Origin: Longibacter sp051155795
GTDB taxonomy: Bacteria > Bacteroidota > Rhodothermia > Rhodothermales > Salinibacteraceae
DNA: 39,301 nucleotides
Assembly (NCBI RefSeq): GCF_051155795.1
Contig: NZ_DAXETW010000156.1
Span: forward strand, 1-39,301
Reading direction: 5' to 3'
The position numbers and the translations under genes are program-made. Numbering within the stretch: position 1 is the stretch's first letter; every line of letters begins with the position of its first letter. The notes beneath the pieces are model-generated. The model did no database searches. It was not told where the DNA came from and was given only the letters and a program-made list of their open reading frames with translations. This document shows, piece by piece, positions 8,717 to 16,701 of the stretch.

Positions 8717-8950
8717 ATGGAATTTGATCCGACTGCATACGCTTTTCTTGCTGCCGGTCTTGGTGCCGGACTCGTGACGATTGGCGCCAGCTACGGCATT
8801 GGCCGTCTCGCCGGCCCGGCCATGGAAGGCTCTGCACGTCAGCCGGAAGCTGCCGGTGACATCCGTACCTCGATGATTATTGCAGCGGCGCTGATTGAGG
8901 GTGTGGCCCTCTTCGGTCTCGTGATCTGCGTCCTGCTCGCGACGTCGTAA
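8717..8950 (+). CDS. atpE: ATP synthase Fo subunit c
   Basis: This 77-residue hairpin protein of two membrane helices has a glycine-rich first helix and the polar loop ARQPEA (40-45). The ion-carrying carboxylate is Glu61 in AALIEGVALFG. The sodium-type ligands (Gln in helix 1, and Ser/Thr after the Glu) are absent, since Glu61 is followed by Gly, so the rotor is predicted to use protons. The gene follows atpB after 161 bases and is separated from atpF by an unusually long structured spacer. Confidence 0.97.
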   Translation: MEFDPTAYAFLAAGLGAGLVTIGASYGIGRLAGPAMEGSARQPEAAGDIRTSMIIAAALIEGVALFGLVICVLLATS

Positions 8951-9332
8951 CCCACGCGGCTCCGGCACCGGCTTTATTCGATCGTCCGCGCGGGCGGCCC
9001 TCCGCTCCGTGGACGCCGCCGGCGATACGAACAGGTCGAGCCGCCGCCGTCCTCGCTTCCGCTCACCGCGGGGCGGGGCGGCGGTGCCGCTCCCGGGCAC
9101 TCGTGGCACCACGCCACCCACTGCCCCCGTGTGTCGCCGTTCTGTGCTCGGCTCGTGCCGGTCTGCCGAGGCGTTTCCGTTTCGGCCGAAGCGCGTCGGC
9201 AGACTGCCGCGACCCGTTCCCGTCCGCCCGCTGCACCCCGGACGGTTACCCTGCCGTCCCCTACCGCTGCGACGCCCCGCGCGTAGCAGCCCGCTTACTT
9301 GCCCCGGAGAATCTTCACCCCGGAAGACTGCC
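8951..9332 (+). promoter_or_regulatory. Long C-rich structured spacer between atpE and atpF
   Basis: These 382 bases are very rich in C and contain no supported gene. The open frame through them has no family resemblance and reads as low-complexity Pro/Arg. The middle holds a strong hairpin: GTCTGCCGA (9161-9169) pairs with TCGGCAGAC (9196-9204), and its loop contains the self-complementary TTCGGCCGAA (9181-9190). C-rich, G-poor runs on either side resemble Rho-utilisation sequence. An RNA processing or partial-termination site that sets the excess of subunit c over b is an inference. Confidence 0.45.
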
Positions 9333-9842
9333 ATGCACCTCGTACTCGCTGCCGGACTCCTCGAACCTGCCTCCGGACTTATCGTCTGGAAGGCCGCCGC
9401 GTTCTCGATCCTGCTCTTCGTCCTCTACAAGTTCGCGTGGGGCCCGATCACCGAAGCCCTGAAGGAGCGGGAGGAAACGATTGACAACTCCATCCGCCGT
9501 GCGGAAAAGGCACTGCAGGAGGCCAAGCAGATCCAGGCGGAGAACGATAAAGCCCGCCGGGAAGCCGAGCGCGAAGCGCAGCGCATTCTTCGCGAGGCCC
9601 GCGAGTCCGCCGAAGAGCTCAAAGAAAAGGAGAAAGCGCAGATGCGCGAAGAAATGCAGCGCATGCAAGAGCAGGCCCGTGCGGAAATCGAACGCGAGAA
9701 ACAGGGCGCGCTCCAGGAACTCCGCGACGAAGTGGCCGATCTTGCGGTGCAGGCCGCGTCAAAGATCATGAGAGACGATCTCGACGGCCAGCGCCAGCGC
9801 AAGCTCGTGTCCGACTTCATCGAGGACCTGCCCCAGAACTGA
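9333..9842 (+). CDS. atpF: ATP synthase Fo subunit b
   Basis: The 169-residue protein has one N-terminal membrane helix (about 16-34), then a long highly charged coiled coil (about 40-150) with many Glu/Lys/Arg residues, and a conserved end EVADLAVQAASKIM. It forms the peripheral stalk that holds F1 against rotor torque. The start at 9333 (MHLVLAAGLL) precedes the membrane helix; an upstream in-frame extension of 108 residues is Pro/Arg-rich and rejected. atpH follows after 68 bases. Confidence 0.95.
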   Translation: MHLVLAAGLLEPASGLIVWKAAAFSILLFVLYKFAWGPITEALKEREETIDNSIRRAEKALQEAKQIQAENDKARREAEREAQRILREARESAEELKEKEKAQMREEMQRMQEQARAEIEREKQGALQELRDEVADLAVQAASKIMRDDLDGQRQRKLVSDFIEDLPQN

Positions 9843-9910
9843 CCGCCCCGCTTCCACGTCGGCCGCTCGTGGCCGATTTCTGCCGAACGCCTTAACCGTC
9901 TGCACACCCC

Positions 9911-10492
9911 ATGAGTCAACGCACCGTCGCTCGCCGGTACGCGACCGCGCTGTACGAGGAAGCCGATCGACTCGGTGTCGTCGACAGCATCGACGCCGAC
10001 ATCGCACTCCTTCGCTCCTCGCTCGCCGACTCCGACGAGTTGCACCGGTTCTTTCAGAGTCCGGTGATTTCCGATGAGAAGAAGCACAGCGTGATCGACG
10101 CGCTCTTCACCGATCGCACACACGAGCTTACGGTCCGATTCCTGAAATTGCTCGTGTCGAAGGATCGCGAAGACATGGTGTCGCCGATGGCGAAGCAGTA
10201 TCAGGCCCTTCGAGATGAGCAGCGAGGCATCGTGGAGGCTCGCGTGAAAGCAGCCTACAATCTGTCGGACGACGACCGCTCCGCGCTCCGCTCTGCGCTC
10301 AAGCAAACGACGGGGAAAGACGTTCGCCTTGTGGTTGACGTGGACAACTCGCTGATCGGCGGCGTCGTGGTCCGTATCGGGGATCGAGTATTCGACGGCA
10401 GCGTTCAAAACAAACTGGAGTCGCTCCGCGAGCGCTTTCGTACAAGCCGCATTGGGGACGCCCCTGCGCAGAACGGCAGTCAGCCCGCCTGA
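9911..10492 (+). CDS. atpH: ATP synthase F1 subunit delta
   Basis: This 193-residue OSCP/delta protein links the b-stalk to the top of F1. It starts MSQRTVARRYATALYEEA (the typical ARRYAxAL N-terminus), has the FFQSPVISDEKK loop, and carries the C-terminal signature DNSLIGGVVVRIGDRVFDGSV. Length fits the family (about 180). A short disordered tail ends in Pro-Ala. Confidence 0.96.
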   Translation: MSQRTVARRYATALYEEADRLGVVDSIDADIALLRSSLADSDELHRFFQSPVISDEKKHSVIDALFTDRTHELTVRFLKLLVSKDREDMVSPMAKQYQALRDEQRGIVEARVKAAYNLSDDDRSALRSALKQTTGKDVRLVVDVDNSLIGGVVVRIGDRVFDGSVQNKLESLRERFRTSRIGDAPAQNGSQPA

Positions 10493-10585
10493 CGCACCCA
10501 CCTGTTGACGCACCCCATTCCGACTGGCTCTGGCCGGTCACCCCTCCGCACTACGATCTGATTTCACCTTTCGATCTAACACGTT

Positions 10586-12229
10586 ATGTCCAACGGCACG
10601 TCGATACGACCGGATGAAGTCACGTCCGTCCTCAAGCAAGAGCTGGGCGGATTTGAGGCTGACGCCGAAACTTATGAAGTAGGCACCGTGCTGCAAGCCG
10701 GCGACGGTATTGCCTCTGTCTACGGTCTCGCCAACGTCCAGGCCGGGGAGCTCGTTGACTTTCCGGACGCGGGTGTCCAGGGGATGGTGCTGAACCTCGA
10801 AGAAGACAACGTCGGCGTCATTATCTTTGGTGAGGTCGACGCGATCAGCGAGGGCGATGAAGTCCGTCGCACGGGCGACATCGCCTCGATCAACGTCAAC
10901 GAGAACATGCTCGGCCGGGTCATCGACCCGCTCGGCAAGCCGCTCGACGGGAAGGGACCAATCGAAGGCGAGAAGGTATCGCTTCCGCTTGAGCGCAAGG
11001 CGCCGGGCGTGATCTACCGCGAGCCGGTGAGTGAGCCGCTCCAGACGGGTATTAAGTCGATTGACTCGGCGATTCCGATCGGTCGCGGCCAGCGCGAGCT
11101 CGTCATCGGTGACCGCCAGACGGGTAAGACGGCGGTGATCATCGATACGATTATCAACCAGAAACAGACGCACGACACCGACAAGCCGGTCTACTGCGTG
11201 TACGTCGCCGTCGGCCAGAAGGACTCGACGGTCGCTCAGGTCCGTCGTGACCTCGAGCGGAACGGCGCGATGGAATATACGGTGATCGTGAACGCCTCTG
11301 CGTCCATGCCGACGCCGCTCCAGTACGTGGCTCCATTCGCTGGAGCCTGCATCGGGGAATTCTTCCGCGACACCGGCCGCCACTCTCTGGTCGGCTTTGA
11401 CGATCTCTCCAAGCAGGCTGTTGCCTACCGCGAGCTTTCGCTTCTGCTTCGCCGTCCGCCGGGCCGTGAAGCGTACCCGGGCGATGTGTTCTACCTCCAC
11501 AGCCGCCTGCTTGAGCGCGCCGCCAAGATCATTGATAACGATAAGGTGGCCGGCGAAATGAACAACCTCCCCGAGGCGCTTAAGGGGAAAGTGGAAGGCG
11601 GCGGATCGATGACCGCGCTCCCGGTGATCGAAACGCAGGCCGGGGACGTGTCCGCCTACATCCCGACCAACGTGATCTCGATCACGGACGGACAGATTTA
11701 CCTGGAAACCGATCTCTTCAACTCCGGCATCCGCCCGGCCATCGACGTCGGTACCTCGGTCTCCCGTGTGGGAGGATCGGCGCAGATTAAGGCGATGAAG
11801 AAGGTGGCGGGTACCCTTCGGATTGACCTCTCGCAGTACCGCGAGCTGGAGGCCTTCGCCAAGTTCGGATCCGACCTCGACGCGTCGACGCAGCGACAGC
11901 TGAACCGAGGGGAGCGACTGGTCGAGATTCTGAAGCAGGACCAGTTCTCTCCGGTCCCGGTCGAAGAGCAGGTGGCGCTCATTTACGTCGCGATCGAAGG
12001 CCTGCTGGACGATGTGCCGACGGAGTCGATTGCCGAGTTCGAAGAAGAGTACCTCGAACGTCTCCGGCTTCAGCACGAAAGCGTTATGGAAAGCATCCGG
12101 GAGACCGGCAAGCTTTCCGATGAGGCGAAGAATACCTTTGAGAAGGTTGCGGAGGATCTCGCCGATGTGTACGCCGAAGACGAAGAGGAAGAGAGCGAAG
12201 ACATCCTCGGCGGCGAAGTGGCCGCGTAG
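10586..12229 (+). CDS. atpA: ATP synthase F1 subunit alpha
   Basis: Alpha is the non-catalytic nucleotide-binding subunit of the F1 hexamer. The 547-residue protein has the beta-barrel domain (about 30-95), the P-loop GDRQTGKT at 175-182, and the VGQKDSTVAQV segment typical of alpha. It is about 35 residues longer than the E. coli subunit because of an acidic tail rich in Glu, Asp and Ser. The long frame on the opposite strand (10538-12076) is an artefact of GC-rich codons. Confidence 0.98.
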   Translation: MSNGTSIRPDEVTSVLKQELGGFEADAETYEVGTVLQAGDGIASVYGLANVQAGELVDFPDAGVQGMVLNLEEDNVGVIIFGEVDAISEGDEVRRTGDIASINVNENMLGRVIDPLGKPLDGKGPIEGEKVSLPLERKAPGVIYREPVSEPLQTGIKSIDSAIPIGRGQRELVIGDRQTGKTAVIIDTIINQKQTHDTDKPVYCVYVAVGQKDSTVAQVRRDLERNGAMEYTVIVNASASMPTPLQYVAPFAGACIGEFFRDTGRHSLVGFDDLSKQAVAYRELSLLLRRPPGREAYPGDVFYLHSRLLERAAKIIDNDKVAGEMNNLPEALKGKVEGGGSMTALPVIETQAGDVSAYIPTNVISITDGQIYLETDLFNSGIRPAIDVGTSVSRVGGSAQIKAMKKVAGTLRIDLSQYRELEAFAKFGSDLDASTQRQLNRGERLVEILKQDQFSPVPVEEQVALIYVAIEGLLDDVPTESIAEFEEEYLERLRLQHESVMESIRETGKLSDEAKNTFEKVAEDLADVYAEDEEEESEDILGGEVAA

Positions 12230-12325
12230 CGATCCCCGCTCCTAAACGTTGCGGCCGGAGACGAACACGTCTTCCGCCGCGCGCCCTCGCGGTTCTGTCC
12301 CACCTTTGTGCAACGCTCCTGATTT

Positions 12326-13249
12326 ATGGCGAACCTTCGCGACATACGAAACCGAATCAACTCGGTTGAAAACACGAAGCAGGTGACTCGCGCCATGAAG
12401 ATGGTCGCGGCCGCAAAGCTTCGTAAAGCCCAGGAGCGGATCTTCAACACCCGACCGTATGCGTTTAAGATCCGCGAAATCGTCGATCACCTCCAGGAAG
12501 AGCTGGACCCCACGGCGCACGAGTTCTTCCAGTCACGGGAGGAGATCGACGGCGTGCTGCTGGTGATCATCACCGCCGACCGCGGTCTTGCCGGCGCGTT
12601 CAACTCGAACGTGATCAAGAAGGCGGAACAGGCGATCGAGAACCAATACCGCGACGTCCAGAAAGCGGGCAATCTCTATCTGCTGTGCGTTGGGCGAAAA
12701 GGGCACGAACACTTCTCCAAGCGCGATTATCAGATCGTAGGAGACTATCGCGGCGTATTTGACGGCCTGTCCTTTAAGACGGCGGCCAGCATTGTCGAAG
12801 ATGCGATCGAAGGATTTCGCCGCGAGCTCTGGGATGAGGTTGACGTGGTCTACAACGAGTTTAAGAACACGATCGCACAGAACCGGATCGTGGAACCGCT
12901 CCTCCCGATTCCGGAGGAAACGTTCAAAACGCCGATCATGGAGGAGGAACTCACGGGCGAACCACTCTCCGCAAACGGTCAGGAGATCGACTACATCTTC
13001 GAGCCCGGCGCCCGAAAAATCCTCGACGAGATCGTCCCGCGGTACCTGAACTACCAGCTGTGGCGAGCGCTTCTTGAGTCCAACGCCGCAGAGCAGGGCG
13101 CACGAATGGTCGCGATGGACAATGCAACATCGAACGCCGAAGACCTACTCGAAGACCTGCGTATCACGTACAACCGTGAGCGCCAGAACGCCATTACGAT
13201 GGAGATCCTCGATATTACAAGCGGGGCCGAAGCGCTCGGGAACGGGTGA
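12326..13249 (+). CDS. atpG: ATP synthase F1 subunit gamma
   Basis: This 307-residue central-shaft protein has the conserved start MANLRDIRNRINSVENTKQ and ITRAM-type segment (VTRAMKMVAAAKLRKAQ), the TADRGLAGAFNSN motif, and the C-terminal QEIDYIFEP-GARKILDE plus MVAMDNATSNAEDL and RERQNAITMEI helices. It is the last gene of the cluster. The beta and epsilon genes (atpD, atpC), which often follow, are not in the window: a tRNA gene comes next. Confidence 0.97.
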   Translation: MANLRDIRNRINSVENTKQVTRAMKMVAAAKLRKAQERIFNTRPYAFKIREIVDHLQEELDPTAHEFFQSREEIDGVLLVIITADRGLAGAFNSNVIKKAEQAIENQYRDVQKAGNLYLLCVGRKGHEHFSKRDYQIVGDYRGVFDGLSFKTAASIVEDAIEGFRRELWDEVDVVYNEFKNTIAQNRIVEPLLPIPEETFKTPIMEEELTGEPLSANGQEIDYIFEPGARKILDEIVPRYLNYQLWRALLESNAAEQGARMVAMDNATSNAEDLLEDLRITYNRERQNAITMEILDITSGAEALGNG

Positions 13250-13395
13250 TCTCGCCCGGAGGTGCGTGAACAGATGTCGAATGTTCGTCGGCCGACGATG
13301 CGCACGGAACTGTGAATCTCCACCCGTATTGTAACATCTCCTTCCGCAGAGCAGCAACATTCGGCTCGCACGCAGCATACACGTATACACTTCCC

Positions 13396-13484
13396 GGAGA
13401 GGTGGCCGAGTGGTCGAAGGCGCTCCCCTGCTAAGGGAGTAAACCGTTTACGCGGTTTCGAGGGTTCGAATCCCTCCCTCTCCG
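13396..13484 (+). tRNA. tRNA-Ser (anticodon GCU)
   Basis: An 89-base cloverleaf with acceptor stem GGAGAGG / CCTCTCC, an anticodon loop CTGCTAA giving GCU, a long variable arm (TTTACGCGGTTTC region) typical of class II serine tRNAs, and the T-loop GGTTCGAATCC. The discriminator base is G and the CCA end is not encoded. It reads AGC and AGU codons. Confidence 0.96.
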
Positions 13485-13488
13485 CACG

Positions 13489-13522
13489 AAGCCGGTTCCG
13501 AGATTTCTCGGGGCCGGCTTTT
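13489..13522 (+). terminator. Terminator after tRNA-Ser
   Basis: A stem of 14 base pairs (13489-13502 with 13507-13520, two G-U pairs in the middle, loop ATTT) is followed by a short T-run of four. It begins four bases after the tRNA end. Confidence 0.8.
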
Positions 13523-13620
13523 GCAATGTCTGCATTGTGCCGGAGCCCGCGTGCCGTGCCGGTACCGCGAACCTGATGGTTGCCGGAAAAGCGCGGGTTC
13601 GCCCGTTATATCCCTCGTCC

Positions 13621-15123
13621 ATGGACCAATCCGACCGTCCGACCGTCGTCATCGCAGGCGCTACCGGCTTCGTCGGTACGGCGCTTCGCGAAGCCCTGTC
13701 CGATACCTACCGCGTGGTTGCACTGACGCGCTCGCCGGTGCGCGCCCGGGCGAACGCAGATCAGCCCGGATCCGAGGAATGGAAGCACTGTGACCTGTTC
13801 TCGCCGTATGACATTAAAGAGTGCCTCAAGAGGGCCGATTACGCCATTTACCTGGTGCACTCAATCCTTCCGTCGTCGCGTCTGACTCAGGCGGAAGTTA
13901 CAGATCTGGACCTGCTGATGGCGGACAACTTCGCGCGTGCCGCGGAGGCGCAGGGCGTCCGGCAGATGCTGTACGTCGGCGGCCTTGTTCCCGAGCACGT
14001 TGCCGTGGAGGACCTTCCCCCGCGGATGCGGAGCCGGGTCGAAATTCAGTCCACTCTGTCGTCGACGTCGGTGCCGCTCACCACGCTCCGCGCGGGATTG
14101 ATTGTCGGCCCGGGAGGCACGTGGCTCCGGCTTCTGCTGAACCTCGTTCGTCGACTGCCGGTGATGCTGTTGCCGAACTGGACGCGGGCGCAGACGCAGC
14201 CTGTCTCGGTCGACGACATGATTCGTGGCCTGCTGACGTGTCTCGGCTCGCCGGAGCATTACGGCCATACCTACGACGTGGGCGGGCCGGAACGCATGAC
14301 GTACCGGGACATGCTGCAGAAAACGGCGCGCGCGGTCGGTCTTCGCGAGCGACCGATGGCGACCGTCCCCTTCGACGCCCCCGATTTCTCGAAACTCTGG
14401 GTCTGGGTCTTCAGCGGCGGTCCTTGGGCGATCGTCTCCCCGATCATCGACAGCCTGCGCCTCGGCGCAAAAGTCAAAGACAACCCGTTGCAGCGCCAGC
14501 TGGAACCCGACGCTCTTCCCTTCGAGGACGCCGTCCGACGTTCCGTGAATCCGGCCGGGCGTCCGTTGCCCAACCCACGGGCGGAATTGCGCTCCGAAGA
14601 CGACGCCGTCATTCGGTCCAACAGCGTCGCGCGATCCGTTCAGCGCCTGCCGCTGCCGCCGGGCTACACGGCACGCGATGTGGCGCACGAGTACATCCGG
14701 TGGCTCCCCCGCTTCGGATGGCCGCTTCTCAACTGCTCGGTGGAAGGGAAACGCGTGTGCAAGTTTCAGGTACGTCCGTTCGGCCTGACGCTTCTTGAGA
14801 TTACCTACGCGCCGGACGAGAGCCCCGAGGGGCGCCACCTCTTCTACGTTACCGGCGGCCTGCTCGCCGACCTCAGCACCGGGCACGAAGGCCGGCTTGA
14901 GTTTCGCCGGGCGCTGAACGGGGAATACGTGATCACCGCCGTGCACGATTTCGCGCCGATGCTCCCCTGGTACGTGTACAACGCCACCCAGGCGCTGGCG
15001 CACCTGCTTGTTATGAACCGCTTCGGCGGCCACCTGCGCCGGCTCAGCCGCCGGATGCGTCAGGATGCCGAACCGGGCGACGACGTGACGCCATCTGCAG
15101 AAGAACGACCCGCCGTTCGATGA
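13621..15123 (+). CDS. SDR-like NAD(P)-binding protein (YbjT-type, extended)
   Basis: The start at 13621 gives MDQSDRPTVVIAGATGFVG; the glycine-rich nucleotide motif GATGFVG is at 13-19. The N-terminal 260 residues form an atypical short-chain dehydrogenase fold (YLVHS, YVGGL, LRAGLIVGPGG and VSVDDM segments) like the NAD(P)H-binding YbjT/NmrA group. The last 150 residues form a separate alpha/beta part with a short hydrophobic stretch near the end (about 440-465) and no catalytic motif that I recognise. Neighbours do not indicate a substrate: a tRNA gene lies upstream and a helicase downstream. Quinone- or lipid-related chemistry would be a guess, so the function is left open. Confidence 0.8.
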   Translation: MDQSDRPTVVIAGATGFVGTALREALSDTYRVVALTRSPVRARANADQPGSEEWKHCDLFSPYDIKECLKRADYAIYLVHSILPSSRLTQAEVTDLDLLMADNFARAAEAQGVRQMLYVGGLVPEHVAVEDLPPRMRSRVEIQSTLSSTSVPLTTLRAGLIVGPGGTWLRLLLNLVRRLPVMLLPNWTRAQTQPVSVDDMIRGLLTCLGSPEHYGHTYDVGGPERMTYRDMLQKTARAVGLRERPMATVPFDAPDFSKLWVWVFSGGPWAIVSPIIDSLRLGAKVKDNPLQRQLEPDALPFEDAVRRSVNPAGRPLPNPRAELRSEDDAVIRSNSVARSVQRLPLPPGYTARDVAHEYIRWLPRFGWPLLNCSVEGKRVCKFQVRPFGLTLLEITYAPDESPEGRHLFYVTGGLLADLSTGHEGRLEFRRALNGEYVITAVHDFAPMLPWYVYNATQALAHLLVMNRFGGHLRRLSRRMRQDAEPGDDVTPSAEERPAVR

Positions 15124-15279
15124 TGAAGCCTCTTCGCCCGTGACTCTACATCCCCGCAGATGGATGGGACCGGTCGTTCTGCATGAAGTCTGAATGCACT
15201 GCCTGCGTCAGGGCACATGCGGCGGAGACCGAAGTACAGGACAATCGCCCGGTCGTTTGCCTCGTCAGCGTATTCGTTC

Positions 15280-16530
15280 ATGTCGCTCACCGATCACCAG
15301 CAGGAGGCGTACGACGTCGTCTACGAACGTCTCGCTTCGGGAGAGCGGTTCACCGGTCTTCGTGGATATGCCGGCACCGGGAAGACCTTCTTGGTGACGC
15401 AGCTCGTCGATCAGTTGACGTCCGAGGGCTGCACGGTCACGGTGTGCGCCCCGACCCACAAAGCCGTCCAGGTTCTGCGCGATCAGTTAAACGGTGGTGA
15501 GGTCGAGACGCAGACGCTCCATTCCTACCTCGGGCTTCGCCTGCAGCCGGATGTCGACGGGCAGTACGTGCTCGTTCCCGAAGGAATGGAGGAGGAGCGC
15601 CCGGCGAGCGTGGTGATGTGTGACGAAGCGTCCATGGTCGGTCGTGACGAGTGGGAGTATATTCAGGCGTCCCAGCGCAACCTGCAGTGGCTCTTCGTCG
15701 GCGACCCTGCGCAGCTGCCGCCTGTCAACGAGGACCCGTCGCCGGCGCTGGAGGTGGAGGGCCCCATGCTGGAAGAGGTGCACCGGCAGTCAACGGACAA
15801 CCCCATCCTGGATCTGGCGACGAAGGTCCGACGGGGGACGGCCCATCGCTTCCAATCGCGATTCAAGGATGGGATCGGCGTTGCAATCACCCACAAACGG
15901 GAAGCATTCCTCGACACGGTCCTCCGCACCTTCAACTCCGACGCATTCGCGGACGACGCAACCCACGCCCGCCTTCTCGCCTACCGTAACCGGACCGTCC
16001 GGCAGTACAATCGTGAAATCCGGTCGGCGCGCTACGGGAACGACGCGCCTCGATTTGAAGAGGGCGAGTGGCTCGTCGCCCGGGAAACGTGGTTTCACGA
16101 AGGGGCGCCGGTGGTCAAGAACAGCGAAGAGTTGCGGGTCACGCGGACGTCGATCACAACGTTCGAAGCGGACGACCTTAGCGAGTGGAAGGTGTGGAAG
16201 TTGAAGGTTCGTAGTCCCTATGCTGCGTTCACGCGAACCATTCTTGTGCTCCATGAGGACGAGCAGGAGCGCTACGAAAACGATATGGAGCGCCTTCGTC
16301 TCCGGGCGAAGGAGGACGGATCCAACTGGGCGGCGTTCTACGATCTGCGCGAGCGGTTCGCCGCCGTCGACTACGCGTATGCCACGACGGTCCACAAGGC
16401 ACAGGGATCTACGTTCGATACCGTGTTCGTGGATCACCGCGACCTTCAGGCGTGTCGTGGACCGGAAAAGGCGGCACTCCTGTACGTCGCCGTCACGCGT
16501 CCGGCGCGACGTCTCGCTCTCCTCGTTTAG
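15280..16530 (+). CDS. RecD/Dda-like SF1B DNA helicase
   Basis: The 416-residue protein carries Walker A GYAGTGKT (29-36), motif Ia PTHKA, Walker B MCDEAS (113-118), motif III GDPAQLPPV (141-149), an arginine-containing LEEVHRQ segment, and C-terminal motifs V/VI VHKAQGSTFDTVFVDH and LLYVAVTRP (UvrD_C_2). This set is diagnostic of superfamily 1B helicases such as Dda, TraA and the RecD core. It lacks the extra N-terminal domain of RecD2, so it is a compact helicase likely to act in repair or fork restart. The start at 15280 (MSLTDHQQEA) is preferred over the longer frame at 15217. No RecB/RecC partner is nearby. Confidence 0.9.
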   Translation: MSLTDHQQEAYDVVYERLASGERFTGLRGYAGTGKTFLVTQLVDQLTSEGCTVTVCAPTHKAVQVLRDQLNGGEVETQTLHSYLGLRLQPDVDGQYVLVPEGMEEERPASVVMCDEASMVGRDEWEYIQASQRNLQWLFVGDPAQLPPVNEDPSPALEVEGPMLEEVHRQSTDNPILDLATKVRRGTAHRFQSRFKDGIGVAITHKREAFLDTVLRTFNSDAFADDATHARLLAYRNRTVRQYNREIRSARYGNDAPRFEEGEWLVARETWFHEGAPVVKNSEELRVTRTSITTFEADDLSEWKVWKLKVRSPYAAFTRTILVLHEDEQERYENDMERLRLRAKEDGSNWAAFYDLRERFAAVDYAYATTVHKAQGSTFDTVFVDHRDLQACRGPEKAALLYVAVTRPARRLALLV

Positions 16531-16591
16531 AGGCCTCGTGTACAGGCTGAGATCGCCGGGCGACACACGGCCGAGTCCGTTGCGACCCGGA

Positions 16592-16619
16592 GGTATCCAT
16601 TTGTCATTTCATGGATACC
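16592..16619. repeat. Inverted repeat (GGTATCCAT/ATGGATACC) upstream of TPR sensor 1
   Basis: Perfect 9-base arms separated by 10 bases lie after the helicase stop (62 bases) and just before a second palindrome and promoter. There is no U-tract, so an operator or transcript hairpin fits better than a terminator. Confidence 0.6.
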
Positions 16620-16620
16620 A

Positions 16621-16666
16621 TTATCGATGATTAAATATTGATAAGGTCGGAGCGTCCGCCTACATT
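16621..16666 (+). promoter_or_regulatory. Promoter with overlapping palindromic operator, TPR sensor 1
   Basis: The -35 TTGATA (16638-16643) and -10 TACATT (16661-16666) are separated by exactly 17 bases. An imperfect palindrome (TTATCGAT at 16621-16628, ATTGATAA at 16637-16644) covers the -35 box, as repressor operators often do. A start of transcription near 16673 would leave a leader of about 30 bases before the GTG start at 16702. Confidence 0.7.
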
Positions 16667-16701
16667 ACAGATCTTGCTGTTCTTCACTGATCTGTAGTGT
16701 C

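Noticed and set aside
9009..9332. N-terminal extension of subunit b
   Set aside because: It reads as Pro/Arg/Ser low complexity, before a normal start with a membrane helix at 9333.
10538..12076. 512-residue open frame on the minus strand opposite atpA
   Set aside because: It mirrors the codons of a certain gene; Arg/Val/Asp-rich composition without family resemblance. GC-rich DNA creates such frames.
13861..15033. 390-residue minus-strand frame opposite the SDR-like gene
   Set aside because: Arg/His-rich shadow with no domain; the plus strand has a clear nucleotide-binding motif.
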